Assembly (NCBI GenBank): GCA_036250195.1
Contig: JAVHZZ010000002.1
Span: forward strand, 273,219,460-273,283,459
Direction: 5' to 3'
DNA: 64,000 nt
Origin: Mixophyes australis
Taxonomy: Eukaryota > Chordata > Amphibia > Anura > Limnodynastidae
Shown: piece after piece, positions 22,594 to 35,260 of the stretch
How the letters are laid out: the number at the start of each line of letters is the position of its first letter
Numbering within the stretch: position 1 is the first letter of the stretch
Notes under the pieces: model-generated
The model's input: the letters and a program-made list of their open reading frames with translations, nothing else
Told to the model about the DNA's origin: nothing
Database searches by the model: none
Program-made: the position numbers and the translations under genes

Positions 22594-25500
22594 CTAAATG
22601 AAGGGGGAGCTGTATTGGAAGTAAGACATCCAGGGGTCCCAGACCTTGTTAAAGGATTTGGCAGAGTTCCTTATAATACTAGTCATATACTCCATCCGGT
22701 GAGTTTGCCAAATCCTATTAATCACAGTGGTAAGTGAAGGGGCGGAGGCCTGTTTCCATTCAATGGCAATTTGACATGTGGCCGCAGAAATTATGTGGCG
22801 AGCAAGTTTATTTTGGTGTCTAGTGGCCACTGACACAAATTGAGCTTGAGGAAGCATTGTCTCGAATTTCCAACCACTCCTCGGTATCCAGTGGTGAGCC
22901 CAAGTCATGTTCCCATGCCAACTCATGGGGATCTCGAGGAGTAGAAGGAGAGATTAATTCAAAGTAAATATTAGATATAAGACCTGATGTTGATGCCTGG
23001 TGCAGGCACAATGTCTCAATTGTTGTGAGAGGTCGAGAGGTAAGGCGGGATTTGGTATTGGAGTGTAGGTTACGAATTTGTAGGTATTGGTAAAATATTC
23101 GCGTAGGCAAACCAAATTTAGCTTCAATGTCTGCAAATTGGGGAAATGATACATCGCGAGTTATGTCATTAAGGGAGCGTATCCCTTGGGAGTGCCATGG
23201 AAGGAACGAGGGGTGGTATAAGCCACAAGGGAAATTCAGGTTGTTGAGGAGGGGGATTATTGGAGATGGTTGTGGGGAAAGACTGTAAAGTCTGGTAGAT
23301 GAATCCCATATAGCTAGAGAAAGGGAGATTGTGGGGTAGGCCAGCACTTTTTTAGGACCACAAGCCCTTGGAATCCACAGAAGGGAGGCAGGAGTAAGCA
23401 TCCCCAGACTCTCAGCCTCCAGAGTTACCCAGACCCTAGCAGATGTAGAGCTGTTCCATAAGACATATTGAGCAAGTTGGGCTGCAAGGAAATAATTCTT
23501 AAAATTAGGTATACCTAGACCACCTCCCCGTGAGGACCTCTGCAGAACCCCGAGTCATACACGTGGACGTCTGCCTGCCCAAATAAATTTGGATGATTCG
23601 AATTGAAGGAACTTAAATACGTAAGGGGGAATTCGAATAGGGAGGGTTTGAAAAAGATATAATAGTCTAGGAAGGATATTCATTTTAACAGAATTAATAC
23701 GGCCAATCCAGGAAATAAATTGCTGAGACCAGGTACAAAAGTCTTTCTTAATTTGGGATAGGGTATGGGGAAAGTTAGCTTGAAAAAGGTGGGAAAGATT
23801 TTTGGTCAGGAAGACGCCCAAGTATTTTATTTTTTGGCGATGTCAGGTGAAGGAGAATGTTTGATCTAGAATTGTCTTATCTGTTTTAGAGATATAAAAG
23901 TCTAATGTTTCAGTTTTGGCAGGATTAATTTTGTAACCCGAGAAGTACCCATAAGTTTCTAGCTCAGAAAGGAGAGGGGGAAGAGAAATGACGAGGTTGG
24001 ACAGGCAAATGAGGACATCGTCTGTATATAAAGCTATTTTGCTTTCCTTCGACTCGACCTTAATGCCGGAGATGGATCGGTTACAGTGAATTCTGGCCGC
24101 TAGTGGTTCAATTATAAGTGCAAATATCAAAGGGGAGAGGGGGCATCCCTGACGAGTGCCATTGGAAATTGTAAATGGTTCGGAGGTTAGGCCGTTAACT
24201 GATACGGTAGCAGAAGGGTTTCGGTAGAGAGATGAGATACCGGTCAGAAACCTACCAGAGAAGCCCATCGATCCGAGCACCCCCCGTATGAATGTCCAAG
24301 AGATGCGGTCAAATGCCTTCTCCGCATCCAGGGGCATCATAAGGGAGGGCACTCAAATCAATGGTCCAAATCAATGGAGTGAATCAAATCAATGGTCCTC
24401 CTAGAAATATCAGGGGCCTGTCTCCCTGGAATGAAGCCCGTTTGGTCCGGATGGATAAGATCTGGAAGAAGAGGGTTAAGTCTGATGGCCAAGATTTTAG
24501 CGTAAAGCTTGAGGTTTACGTTGAGAAGGGAAATGGGTCTATAGCCTTCAAAATGAAGAAGGTCCTTCCCTGGTTTTGGGATGACAGCAATGTTGGCCAG
24601 AGTAGTAGCAGAGTCAAAGGATGCCCCCTCCAAATTTGATTATAGAAGATCGTTAAATGAGAGACCAGGTCCACAGAAATCTTTTTATAATACTTGGCTG
24701 TGAATCCATCCGGGCCAGGAGCAGGATTTGAGAGATTTTATCGATATTTTGACTTCATCTGCAGTGATGTCCGCATTTAGGCTAGTGAGTTGGGATTGAG
24801 AGAGATGTGGAAGAGGGGTATTAGCTAGGTATGACTCAAGAGTGTCCGATGGGAGGTCCCCCGGGGCGAAGGGTCAGGAAGGTTATATAAGGAACTATAG
24901 AAATCTCTAAATTCCTTAACAATATTTAATGGATTGTATGTTATAGAATTAGTTGCCTTCTTGTGGAGTCTATCAATAGCTCCACGCGCACGCTTCTGAC
25001 GAAGTTTCCGAGCTAACAATGAGTCCACCTTGTCTGCCTTGTCATAAAAGCGTTGCTGAAGTTTCTGTAGAATAGAGGCCGCTCTACGGGACAGAAGGGT
25101 ATTAAGTTGGCCCTTTAAAGAGTTAATTTGTGCTAATAGAGATGGATCAGGGAGCAGCTTGTGTTGTGCCAAAAGAGCAGAAATACGTTGCTCTAATGAG
25201 GAGACCTCAAGGGCGGCAGCCTTTCGCTTTATCTGCGAGGCAGCACTAATAATTCGACCACGAATTGTGACTTTGTGAGCTTCCCAGATAACACCTGGAG
25301 CTAACTTCTGGGAGGCGTTCTCCTGGAAGTAATCTGAGATGGCCGTTTAAATATTAATAAAGGTAGAAGTGTTTAAGAGTAGGGAGTCATCCAGACGCCA
25401 TCTAAAGGGTCGTGGATAATGGTGAAAAAGATTGAGAAGGATGAATACTCCCGCATGATCAGACCATGAGAATAGGACGATGCCCGCTTGAGTAGTTGAG

Positions 25501-26144
25501 GGTATCAGAGACTGGGAAACATGGATCATGTCAATGCGGGTGTATATCTGGTGGGGAACGGAGTAGTGAGTATAATCTCTCGCGTTGGAGTTTTTGAGGA
25601 GCCAGGTATCATACAGGGAATGTTGTAACAGCAAGGCAGACAAGGCGGAAGAGCCTTTGGAAGAAGGCGTGGAGGGTCCGCAAGAGGAGAGGGAGGTATC
25701 AAGGTGTGGGTCTAGAACGACATTGAAGTCGCCGCCTAACACAATGTGACTCTGGGCCAAACGCTCAATGTGTCGGAATAGTGTTGGGAAAAACTGAGCC
25801 TGACCTTGATTAGGAGCATAAATTGAGACCAGAGTAATTGGGGAGGAGCGAAATGTGCCCATAACTAGAAGGAACCGACCTTCTCGGTCAGAATACGTGG
25901 AGGAAAGCTGAAAAGGGACCTTATTATGGATAAGTATTGCTATCCCCCGCTTTTTACAGTTTGCTGAGGCAAAAAAGGTCTGAGAGAATTGCTTACCCTG
26001 GAGTTACGTTTGAGTACCTGTAAGGTGAGTCTCCTGCAGGAAGACTATGTCCGCTTTTTCCCTTCTGCAGGCTCCCAGGACTATTGTACGTTTGTGAGGA
26101 CAGTTGAGGCCATTGACGTTGATGGAAAGGAGTTTCAGGGTCAT
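22594..26144 (-). pseudogene. L1 ORF2: endonuclease and reverse transcriptase
   Basis: The start codon at 26144 opens MTLKLLSINVNGL, then IVFLQETH, an in-frame stop near 26010, and an endonuclease block SIYAPNQGQ and GGDFN near 25750-25820. The SDH catalytic block is visible as SWSDHAG near 25460. Reverse transcriptase motifs follow: YRPISLLN near 24560, DAEKAFDRISW near 24320, GTRQGCPLSPL near 24150 and a catalytic box YTDD near 24020 in place of the usual YADD. A C-terminal SWIGRINSVKMNILP lies near 23700. Stops and frameshifts show it is dead. ORF2 of L1 nicks DNA and primes reverse transcription. Confidence 0.9.
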
Positions 26145-26969
26145 GGAGGCAGAAATGAGTTCGCTGCTGTTAATCTGGGTGCTGTAAAGGTGAAAAGAAT
26201 AGGTCCAGGAGGCTTTAAGTGGGGAAGAAGGGGAAGGGGAAAAAAGAAGAAGTGAGGGGGGAGAAAATTAAGCCACTAAGAATGAAGAGAGAGAGAGAAA
26301 GAGAAGAGAGAAAAAAGAGTGGCCCAATTGTGCGGAAACCCTTTAACGGTGGGTTCCAGGAGGGATCCACACTTAATATCAGTAAACATTGTAAAGCTAA
26401 ACAACAATCGCGTGGGGGGTGGTATGGAAACATCTGTACGGACTTGCTACCTGAGTCGATAGCTCCGCCATATATACTGGATGCAGCTATTAATGAGGAA
26501 ATTACAACTGTAAGTAATCCAGATGCATGAAAGGTTGTGCAGCAGGGGGGGGGGGGGAATAGGGATACTGGAAGGAAGGGGGAATGGAGGAGGAAGAAGG
26601 GAGTGGGTAATATGAGCAGAGGCATGTTAAACCTTAATGCAGTAATAAGAAACAAGAACATTTGTTTAAGATATATAGGGAGTATCATTAAACATAATAA
26701 CATAGTAACAGTCAACCTTAATTTAAAGCTGAAATAAGAACATCTAGTTGACTAAGACCAAGGACAAAAGGATATATCAAATCTGTTGTCCATTTTGAAG
26801 TGCAAAAAGAGTAAAAAAGACAACTGAAAAAGACAGATTGCAGTGAAAAACTAAACAAAAACAAAACACCAAAAACATAAAATAAGTTCTGCTAGGTGGA
26901 ACCGTCCGCTGTAGTCACCTCTAGACGAATGTGCTTAGAGAAAAGGGTATGTGAGAACGTTTGAACATT

Positions 26970-27930
26970 TCAGGCTGGAGGGTCGTCTCGAGCTCGACGC
27001 TGGGAGATTTTAGACCACTCAGGGGTTGGAGGTAGAGATCGATCTAGCCTTGATGTGCAATTGGGTAGTGATCTGGATTCAGGAAGTATGTCCAGCTTGG
27101 CCAGTATTTCTTGGCCTTGGTCTAGCGTTTTGACGTGATGAGTGGTATTTTCTGCAAAGATTTGAAGCTGAAAGGGAAACCCCCAGCGGTAGCGAATATT
27201 GTGCTGGTGTAGAATATTGGTGACAGGTTGTAGAGCTCTTCATTTTTGGATAGTGGAGGGGGCAAGATCTTGGAAAAGTTGTAGATCCATGTCCCTAAAG
27301 GGAATCGAGGTGGAGTTCCTTGTAGAAGTTAGGATGCGCTCTTTGATATGATAGTAGTGGAAGCGTACAATAATATCACATGGGGGTTGGTCTGCAGCTG
27401 GTCTGGCTCTGAGGGCACGATGTGCGCGATCCATCATGCAGTTGGAATCTGTGAGACCAGGGAGTAGGTGAAGAAAGAGGCCTTTGAGAAACGGCTGAAT
27501 TTAAGATGGTGAAATATCTTCAGTCACGTTACGAACTTGGATATTATTACGCCGGGATCGGTTTCAGAGTCCTCTTGTTTTTCCTTTAGAGACTCAACCT
27601 CCTAATTTAAATGGGATAACTCTCTGTCAAATGTCGCTTGGGAGCGACAAAGGTCGACTGATTTTGTTTCTAGAGTGTCAGTCCGTGTTCCCAGAGAGGT
27701 AAGTTCCTGTTTGAACTCACTGACTGCCTTTGAGAGTTCCTGTTTAAAGGTCTCTTTAACCCCTTCCAGTAAATTTGTCATAACTGCTTGAATCTGAGGG
27801 TCTAGTTCAGATGATGCGAGAGTTGTGAGATTTCTGAAGTATCAGAGGAAGCTTGTGAAGCTTTATTTTTGGTCCCGAAAAAATTGGGCGTAGAAGAGCT
27901 GCCTGAGGGTTTTTTGTTCTTCTGCGACAT
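26970..27930 (-). pseudogene. L1 ORF1, RNA-binding protein
   Basis: Starts MSQKNKKPSGSSS at 27930, followed by a serine-rich N-terminus, a coiled-coil region (27560-27780, with heptad-like leucines) and an RRM/C-terminal domain with RFHYYHIKERIL near 27340 and RRALQPV near 27230. It ends at a TGA at 26970. Frame breaks near 27490 disrupt it. In L1 this protein trimerises through the coiled coil and coats the element RNA. Confidence 0.75.
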
Positions 27931-28351
27931 ATTGCTTGTATTGAGAATATGGCTAGATGTATGAAGCAGAAGGGGGGAAAATGAGGTTGAAAGGGAGGGA
28001 AGATGCTGCACAATAGAGTTTGGAAAATCATACAGAGCACATCAGGCCCAGGCTGGGCAGTCGAAAAAATTACTGCATATTGTACGATATGTATACAGAA
28101 AGGCGGTGAAGGTAGTGTAACATAGATGAAAGATTACTGGCTTTGCCTTGGTAGAAATAATCTCCAATTTGTTATAGTGAGTGGTCACCACAGAGTAATG
28201 TAGTATTAGAGGTGAACACCAGATGGTGCTGTGTCCCGAACAAAGGACTTAAATGAGGAGAACTTTGCCTGGAGAGACAGTCGTTGTTTTCAGTATAACC
28301 ACTAGGTGGCTGTAGCGAACTCTGCAGAGAAGACAAGGTTTCCTGCAACAG
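27931..28351 (-). other. L1 5' UTR, inner part
   Basis: Untranslated leader between ORF1 and the inserted hAT. The 5' UTR continues beyond the hAT at 34405-35103, where it is GC-rich with CpGs, fitting an internal L1 promoter. Confidence 0.55.
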
Positions 28352-28359
28352 GGATTAAC
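28352..28359. repeat. 8-bp target-site duplication, left copy
   Basis: GATTAACC, repeated exactly at 34397-34404 on the other side of the hAT. Eight bp is the hallmark length for hAT insertion. Confidence 0.9.
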
Positions 28360-28457
28360 CCGGCGGTTCCCAAACTGTGCGACGCGGCTCCCAGGGGTGC
28401 CGCTACGCTGTCACTGGGGTGCCGCGGGCCAAGCATTGAAAAAAAGAAAAAGCACAG

Positions 28458-28593
28458 AAACTTACCAATCCGCCGGGCGCCGGGACCCAGAAGACTCCTC
28501 TCTCCCACTGTCACTGAATATCGACGTCAGTAACAAGCTGCTGCGGGAGAGAGGAGGCTGCTGGGTCCCGGCGCCCGGCGGATTGGTAAGTTT
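28458..28593. repeat. Subterminal inverted repeat of the hAT
   Basis: Arms 28458-28506 and 28545-28593 are complementary over about 49 bp with only a couple of mismatches. They include CCGCCGGGCGCCGGGACCC. The GC-rich hairpin may be a transposase-binding site or structural remnant. Confidence 0.85.
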
Positions 28594-28617
28594 TTTTTCT
28601 ATGGCTGGCGCACGGCA

Positions 28618-31600
28618 GAGGAGAGAGGGAGCGTGACAGCGGGGAAGAGAGGGTGACAGCTGGGGCAGAGAGCGTGACAGCGGGGAAGAGAGGGTAACAG
28701 CTGGGGCAGAGAGCGTGACAGCGGGGAAGAGAGGGTAACAGCTGGGGCAGAGAGCGTGACAGCGGGGAAGAGAGGGTGACAGCTGGGGCAGAGAGCGTGA
28801 CAGCGGGGGAGAGAGGGTGACAGCTGGGGCAGAGAGCGTGACAGCGGGGAAGAGAGGGTGACAGCTGGGGCAGAGAGGGTGACAGCGGGGAAGAGAGAGT
28901 GACAGCAGGGAAGAGAGGGTGACAGCTGGGGCAGAGAGGGTGACAGCGGGGAAGAGAGGGTGATAGCTGGGGCAGAGAGCGTGGCAGCTGGGGCAGAGAG
29001 CGTGACAGCTTGGAAGAGAGCGTGACAGCTGGGGCAGAGAGCGTGACAGCGGGGAAGAGAGGGTAACAGCTGGGGCAGAGAGTGTGACAGCAGGGAAGAG
29101 AGGGTAACAGCTGGGGCAGAGAGCGTGACAGCGGGGAAGAGAGGGTGACAGCTGGGGCAGAGAGCGTGACAGCGGGGAAGAGAGGGTGACAGCTGGGGCA
29201 GAGAGCGTGACAGCGGGGAAGAGAGGGTGACAGCAGGGGCAGAGAGGGTGACAGCGGGGAAGAGAGGGTGACAGCAGGGAAGAGAGGGTGACAGCAGGGA
29301 AGAGAGGGTGTCAGCTGGGGCAGAGAGGGTGACAGCAGGGAAGAGACGGTGATAGCTGGGGCAGAGAGCGTGGCAGCTGGGGCAGAGAGCGTGACAGCCG
29401 GGCAGAGAGGGTGAGAGCTGGGGCAGAGAGCGTGACAGCTGGGGCAGAGAGCGTGACAGCTGGGGCAGAGAGCGTGACAGCGGGGAAGAGAGGATGACAG
29501 CGGGGGAGAGAGGGTGACAGCTGGGGCAGAGAGGGTGACAGCGGGGAAGAGAGGGTGATAGCTGGGGCAGAGAGCGTGGCAGCTGGGGCAGAGAGCGTGA
29601 CAGCGGGGAAGAGAGCGTGACAGCTGGGGCAGAGAGCGTGACAGCGGGGAAGAGAGGGTAACAGCTGGGGCAGAGAGCGTGACAGCGGGGAAGAGAGGGT
29701 GACAGCTGGGGCAGAGAGCGTGACAGCGGGGAAGAGAGGGTGACAGCAGGGGCAGAGAGGGTGACAGCGGGGAAGAGAGGGTGACAGCACGGAAGAGAGG
29801 GTGACAGCAGGGAAGAGAGGGTGACAGCTGGGGCAGAGAGCGTGACAGCGGGGAAGAGAGGGTGACAGCTGGGGCAGAGAGCGTGACAGCGGGGAAGAGA
29901 GGGTGACAGCAGGGGCAGAGAGGGTGACAGCGGGGAAGAGAGGGTGACAGCACGGAAGAGAGGGTGACAGCAGGGAAGAGAGGGTGTCAGCTGGGGCAGA
30001 GAGCGTGACAGCAGGGAAGAGAGGGTGATAGCTGGGGCAGAGAGTGTGGCAGCTGGGGCAGAGAGCGTGACAGCCGGGCAGAGAGGGTGAGAGCTGGGGC
30101 AGAGAGCGTGACAGCTGGGGCAGAGAGCGTGACAGCTGGGGCAGAGAGCGTGACAGCAGGGAAGAGAGGGTGACAGCAGGGGCAGAGAGGGTGACAGCGG
30201 GGAAGAGAGGGTGACAGCACGGAAGAGAGGGTGACAGCAGGGAAGAGAGGGTGTCAGCTGGGGCAGAGAGCGTGACAGCAGGGAAGAGAGGGTGATAGCT
30301 GGGGCAGAGAGCGTGGCAGCTGGGGCAGAGAGCGTGACAGCCGGGCAGAGAGGGTGAGAGCTGGGGCAGAGAGCGTGACAGCTGGGGCAGAGAGCGTGAC
30401 AGCTGGGGCAGAGAGCGTGACAGCGGGGAAGAGAGGGTGACAGCGGGGGAGAGAGGGTGACAGCTGGGGCAGAGAGCGTGACAGCTGGGGCAGAGAGCGT
30501 GACAGCGGGGAAGAGAGGGTGACAGCTGGGGCAGAGAGCGTGACAGCGGGGAAGAGAGGGTGACAGCTGGGGCAGAGAGCGTGACAGCGGGGAAGAGAGG
30601 GTGACAGCAGGGGCAGAGAGGGTGACAGCGGGGAAGAGAGGGTGACAGCACGGAAGAGAGGGTGACAGCAGGGAAGAGAGGGTGTCAGCTGGGGCAGAGA
30701 GCGTGACAGCAGGGAAGAGAGGGTGATAGCTGGGGCAGAGAGCGTGGCAGCTGGGGCAGAGAGCGTGACAGCCGGGCAGAGAGGGTGAGAGCTGGGGCAG
30801 AGAGCGTGACAGCTGGGGCAGAGAGCGTGACAGCTGGGGCAGAGAGCGTGACAGCGGGGAAGAGAGGGTGACAGCGGGGGAGAGAGGGTGACAGCTGGGG
30901 CAGAGAGCGTGACAGCTGGGGCAGAGAGCGTGACAGCGGGGGAGAGAGGGTGACAGCTGGGGAAGAGAGCGTGACAGCTGGGGCAGAGAGCGTGACAGCG
31001 GGGAAGAGAGCGTGACAGCTGGGGCAGAGAGCGTGACAGCGGGGAAGAGAGGGTGACAGCTGGGGCAGAGAGCGTGACAGCTGGGGCAGAGAGGGTGACA
31101 GCTGGGGCAGAGAGCGTGACAGCTGGGGCAGAGAGGGTGACAGCTGGGGCAGAGAGGGTGGCAGCGGGGAAGAGAGGGTGACAGCTGGGGCAGAGAGGGT
31201 GACAGCTGGGGCAGAGAGGGTGACAGCGGGAAAGAGAGCGTGATAGCTGGGGCAGAGAGGGTGACAGCTGGGGCAGAGAGGGTGACAGCGGGGAAGAGAG
31301 GGTGACAGCTGGGGCAGAGAGGGTGACAGCTGGGGCAGAGAGCGTGACAGCTGGGGCAGAGAGGGTGACAGCTGGGGCAGAGAGGGTGACAGCAGGGAAG
31401 AGAGGGTGACAGCTGGGGCAGAGAGGGTGACAGCTGGGGCAGAGAGGGTGACAGCGGGAAAGAGAGCATGATAGCTGGGGCAGAGAGGGTGACAGCTGGG
31501 GCAGAGAGGGTGACAGCGGGGAAGAGAGGGTGACAGCTGGGGCAGAGAGGGTGACAGCTGGGGCAGAGAGGGTGACAGCGGGAAAGAGAGCGTGACAGCT

Positions 31601-33850
31601 GGGGCAGAGAGGGTGACAGCTGGGGCAGAGAGGGTGACAGCGGGAAAGAGAGGGTGATAGCTGGGGCAGAGAGCGTGACAGCGGGGAAGAGAGGGTGAGA
31701 GCTGGGGCAGAGAGCGTGACAGCTGGGGCAGAGAGCGTGGCAGCTGGGGCAGAGAGCGTGACAGTGGGGAAGAGAGGGTGAGAGCTGGGGCAGAGAGCGT
31801 GACAGCTGGGGCAGAGAGCGTGACAGCTGGGGCAGAAATGGTGACAGCTGGGGCAGAGAGGGTGACAGCTGGGGCAGAGAGCATGACCGCGGGGGAGAGA
31901 GGGTGACAGCGGGGGAGATAGGGTGACAGCTGGGGCAGAGAGCATGACAGCTGGGGCAAAGAGCGTGACAGCGGGGAAGAGAGCGTGACAGCTGGGGCAG
32001 AGAGCGTGACAGCGGGGGAGAGAGCGTGACAGCGGGGGCAGAGAGCATGACAGCGGGGACAGAGAGCATGACAGCGGGGGCAGAGAGTGTGGCAGCTGGG
32101 GCAGAGAGCGTGACAGCTAGGGCAGAGAGCGTGACAGCAGGGGAGAGAGGGTGACAGCGGGGGAGAGAGGGTGACAGCTGGGGCAGAGAGCGTGACAGCG
32201 GGGAAGAGAGCGTGACAGCTGGGGCAGAGAGCGTGACAGCGCGGAAGAGAGGGTAACAGCTGGGGCAGAGAGCGTGACAGCGGGGAAGAGAGGGTGACAG
32301 CTAGGGCAGAGAGCGTGACAGCGGGGAAGAGAGGGTGACAGCTGGGGCAGAGAGCGTGACAGCGGGGAAGAGAGGGTGACAGCTGGGGCAGAGAGGGTGA
32401 CAGCGGGGAAGAGAGGGTGACAGCGGGGAAGAGAGGGTGATAGCTGGGGCAGAGAGCGTGGCAGCTGGGGCAGAGAGCGTGGCAGCTGGGGCAGAGAGCG
32501 TGAGAGCTGGGGCAGAGAGGGTGACAGCTGGGGCAGAGAGGGTGAGAGCTGGGGCAGAGAGTGCGTGACAGCTGGGGCATAGAGCGTGACAGCTGGGGCA
32601 GAGAGCGTGACAGCTGGGGCAGAAAGGGTGACAGCTGGGGCAGAGAGGGTGACAGCTGGGGCAGAGGAGGACAGCGCGGGGGGGAGAGAGGGTGACAGCG
32701 GGGGAGATAGGGTGACAGCTGGGGCAGAGAGCGTGACAGCTGGGGCAGAGAGCGTGACAGCGGGGAAGAGAGCGTGACAGCTGGGGCAGAGAGCGTGACA
32801 GCGGGGGAGAGAGCGTGACAGCGGGGGCAGAGAGCATGACAGTGGGGGCAGAGAGCATGACAGCGGGGGCAGAGTGTGTGGCAGCTGGGGCAGAGAGCGT
32901 GACAGCTGGGGCAGAGAGCGTGACAGCGCGGAAGAGAGGGTAACAGCTGGGGCAGAGAGCGTGACAGCGGGGAAGAGAGGGTGACAGCTAGGGCAGAGAG
33001 CGTGACAGCGGGGAAGAGAGGGTGACAGCTGGGGCAGAGAGCGTGACAGCGGGGAAGAGAGGGTGACAGCTGGGGCAGAGAGGGTGACAGCGGGGAAGAG
33101 AGGGTGACAGCGGGGAAGAGAGGGTGACAGCGGGGAAGAGAGGGTGATAGCTGGGGCAGAGAGCGTGGCAGCTGGGGCAGAGAGCGTGGCAGCTGGGGCA
33201 GAGAGCGTGAGAGCTGGGGCAGAGAGGGTGACAGCTGGGGCAGAGAGGGTGACAGCTGGGGCAGAGAGAGCGTGACAGCTGGGGCAGAGAGCGTGACAGC
33301 TGGGGCAGAGAGCGTGACAGCGGGGGAGAGAGGGTGACAGCGGGGGCAGAGAGCGTGACAGCTGGGGCAGAGAGCGTGACAGCGGGGGAGAGAGGGTGAC
33401 AGCTGGGGCAGAGAGCGTGACAGCTGGGGCAGAGAGCATGACAGCGGGGAAGAGAGCGTGACAGCTGGGGCAGAGAGCGTGACAGCGGGGAAGAGAGGGT
33501 AACAGCTGGGGCAAAGAGCGTGACAGCGGGGAAGAGAGGGTGACAGCTGGGGCAGAAAGCGTGACAGCGGGGAAGAGAGGGTGACAGCTGGGGCAGAGAG
33601 CGTGACAGCGGGGAAGAGAGGGTGACAGCTGGGGCAGAGAGGGTGACAGCTGGGGCAGAGAGGGTGACAGCAGGGAAGAGAGGGTGACAGCTGGGGCAGA
33701 GAGGGTGACAGCAGGGAAGAGAGGGTGACAGCTGGGGCAGAGAGGGTGACAGCTGGGGCAGAGAGTGTGACAGCGGGAAAGAGAGGGTGACAGCTGGGGC
33801 AGAGTGCGTGACAGCGGGGAAGAGAGGGTGACAACTGGGGCACAACGGGG
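28618..33850. repeat. 5.2-kb minisatellite, 20/21-bp units
   Basis: Two unit types alternate: a 21-mer GTGACAGCTGGGGCAGAGAG+C/G and a 20-mer GTGACAGCGGGGAAGAGAGG, with variants. There are about 250 units. Higher-order blocks recur, for example one with CACGGAAGAG and CCGGGCAGAG variants around 29790-30080, 30210-30350 and 30650-30790. No stop codon arises on the minus strand in any frame for long stretches, producing overlapping ORFs of up to 1210 codons that are not genes. Confidence 0.97.
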
Positions 33851-34225
33851 CAGAGGAGTGTAACAGGGGGCAGAGGAGTGTAACAGGGGCAGAGGAGTGT
33901 AACAGCGTGACAGAGGGCAGAGGAGGGGGACAGCGTGAGAGAGGGCAGAGGAGGGGAGACATTGTGAGAGAGGGCAGAGGAGGAGGGACAGCGTGAGAGA
34001 GGGCAGAGGAGGGGGGACATCGTGAGAGAGGGCAGAGGAGGGGGACAGCGTGACAGAGGGCAGAGGAGGGGGACAGCGTGACAGAGGGCAGAGGGGGCAG
34101 TGTGAGAGAGGGCAGTGTGTCTGGATGCAGAGGGGGCAGTGTGTCTGGATGCAGAGGAGGCAGTGTGTCTGAATGCAGAGGGGACAGAGTGCCTGAGGGC
34201 AGAGTGTCTGGATTCAGAGGGGGCA
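33851..34225. repeat. Second minisatellite, GAGGGCAGAGGAGG type
   Basis: Units of about 28 bp containing CAGCGTGAGAGAGGGCAGAG run to about 34100. They are followed by about 24-bp units with CAGTGTGTCTGGATGCAGAG. It appears to be a diverged continuation of the main array inside the same hAT. Confidence 0.85.
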
Positions 34226-35103
34226 TTTTTGCATACAACTAAATAAGTATTTCTGTCCTGAACTAAATACTTATTACAATTTTTTGACCCAACTACTTCT
34301 AAAACAGGACTGCTCAATAATTATTTTGGAGGGGTGCCTTGAAAAAATTTGGAGACTCTAAGGGTGCCGCGAACTGCAAAGTTTTGGGAACCACTGGATT
34401 AACCCCTTAGTGGCTGGAGCTGCTGCACCAAGGGATGAGAGATTTTTAACCCCTGGTTTGTAACATTAGGTGAGATACTGAGGGTTCATTGTGCAGCCCA
34501 AAGTTGTATTAAGGAGCTGGAGGCCGGATGCTTTTTGGAGCTACCAGCGATGCATCAATCAAATTCCCCATGTATAACCAGGTGAGACCACAGAGGGAAG
34601 CCACACTGACCTGCTACAATACACGCTTAGGGAGACCATCCCAGGATAACCGCGCACCCGGCTGGTAAGTTGGCAGTGGTGGGGGGATTGAAGTCTGCAG
34701 CCAGGATCTGTGGATGAGGGGGAGTCACCGTGCACGCACCGCTTTGGGTGTAATTCTGTGCTCCCGGGGGTAGCGGTTCGCCGCGGGAGGCACCGCAGCT
34801 GCAACTTCGATCAGAGGTAGTCAGTTAGCCGACCGGTTTTCCAGGAGGGTGGAGAGTGTTATTTGCCACAGCGATGCATCGGTCCTGCGGAAAGGGCCTC
34901 GAGGACGGAGGTGGCGATCCCTGGCAGTCACGGAGGCCAGGCAAGGGTCCCCAAACAAGCAGCAGAGGGTAGCGGTGTGGTGTGCCATAGAAAAAAGCCA
35001 GCAAGTAGTCAGATTCAGTCGGGTGACTGTCGGTTTAGGGACTTTGGCAAGGGAGCCGGAGATAGTTGCGACCGTTCAGTATGGCCTCTAAACCACGCCC
35101 CCG

Positions 35104-35260
35104 TTTCTATTTTTATTGTACAGTCTATACCGGATGTTTTTTTTCTGTTTTACTACAAGTGGAGGCGGGGTGGGGGGGCTGATGCAGACAGAAACCAAAC
35201 AGCATTTGTCCATTTCTTTTTATATTTAACTATAAGTGTACGGTGTAATATACACCCAAA
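35104..35260. repeat. ~105-bp tandem repeat, right part
   Basis: Continues the array interrupted at 22287, with GTACAGTCTATACCGG and AACCAAACAGCATTTGTCC. Confidence 0.8.

Larger units (their letters stand above)
28360..34396. mobile_element. Non-autonomous hAT with expanded minisatellite
   Basis: Ends CGGCGGTTCCCAAAC and, inverted, CAGTGGTTCCCAAAAC, the classic hAT CAGNGGTTC terminus, flanked by GATTAACC duplications. It is 6037 bp long but has no transposase. A 49-bp inverted repeat sits near the left end (28458-28506 and 28545-28593). Most of the body is the 20/21-bp minisatellite. Confidence 0.92.
22287..35103 (-). mobile_element. Full-length L1-type LINE, split by a hAT
   Basis: The 3' end is a poly-T run at 22287 (poly-A on the minus strand) and the 5' end is GGGGGCGTGGTTTAGAGG at 35103. 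Both sides carry the direct repeat TTTCTATTTTTAT from the host tandem array (about 22273 and 35104), a target-site duplication. Removing the 6-kb hAT (28360-34396) leaves about 6.8 kb, right for a complete L1. ORF1 and ORF2 are both present but broken. Confidence 0.85.

Noticed and set aside
28618..33850. CRISPR array
   Set aside because: The units are contiguous with no unique spacers, and the host is a vertebrate.
28511..34317. Minus-strand ORFs of 416 to 1210 codons, looking like a proline/serine/cysteine-rich protein
   Set aside because: They are translations of a 20/21-bp minisatellite that lacks stop codons on that strand. They overlap in all frames, have no start context and change frame with unit length.
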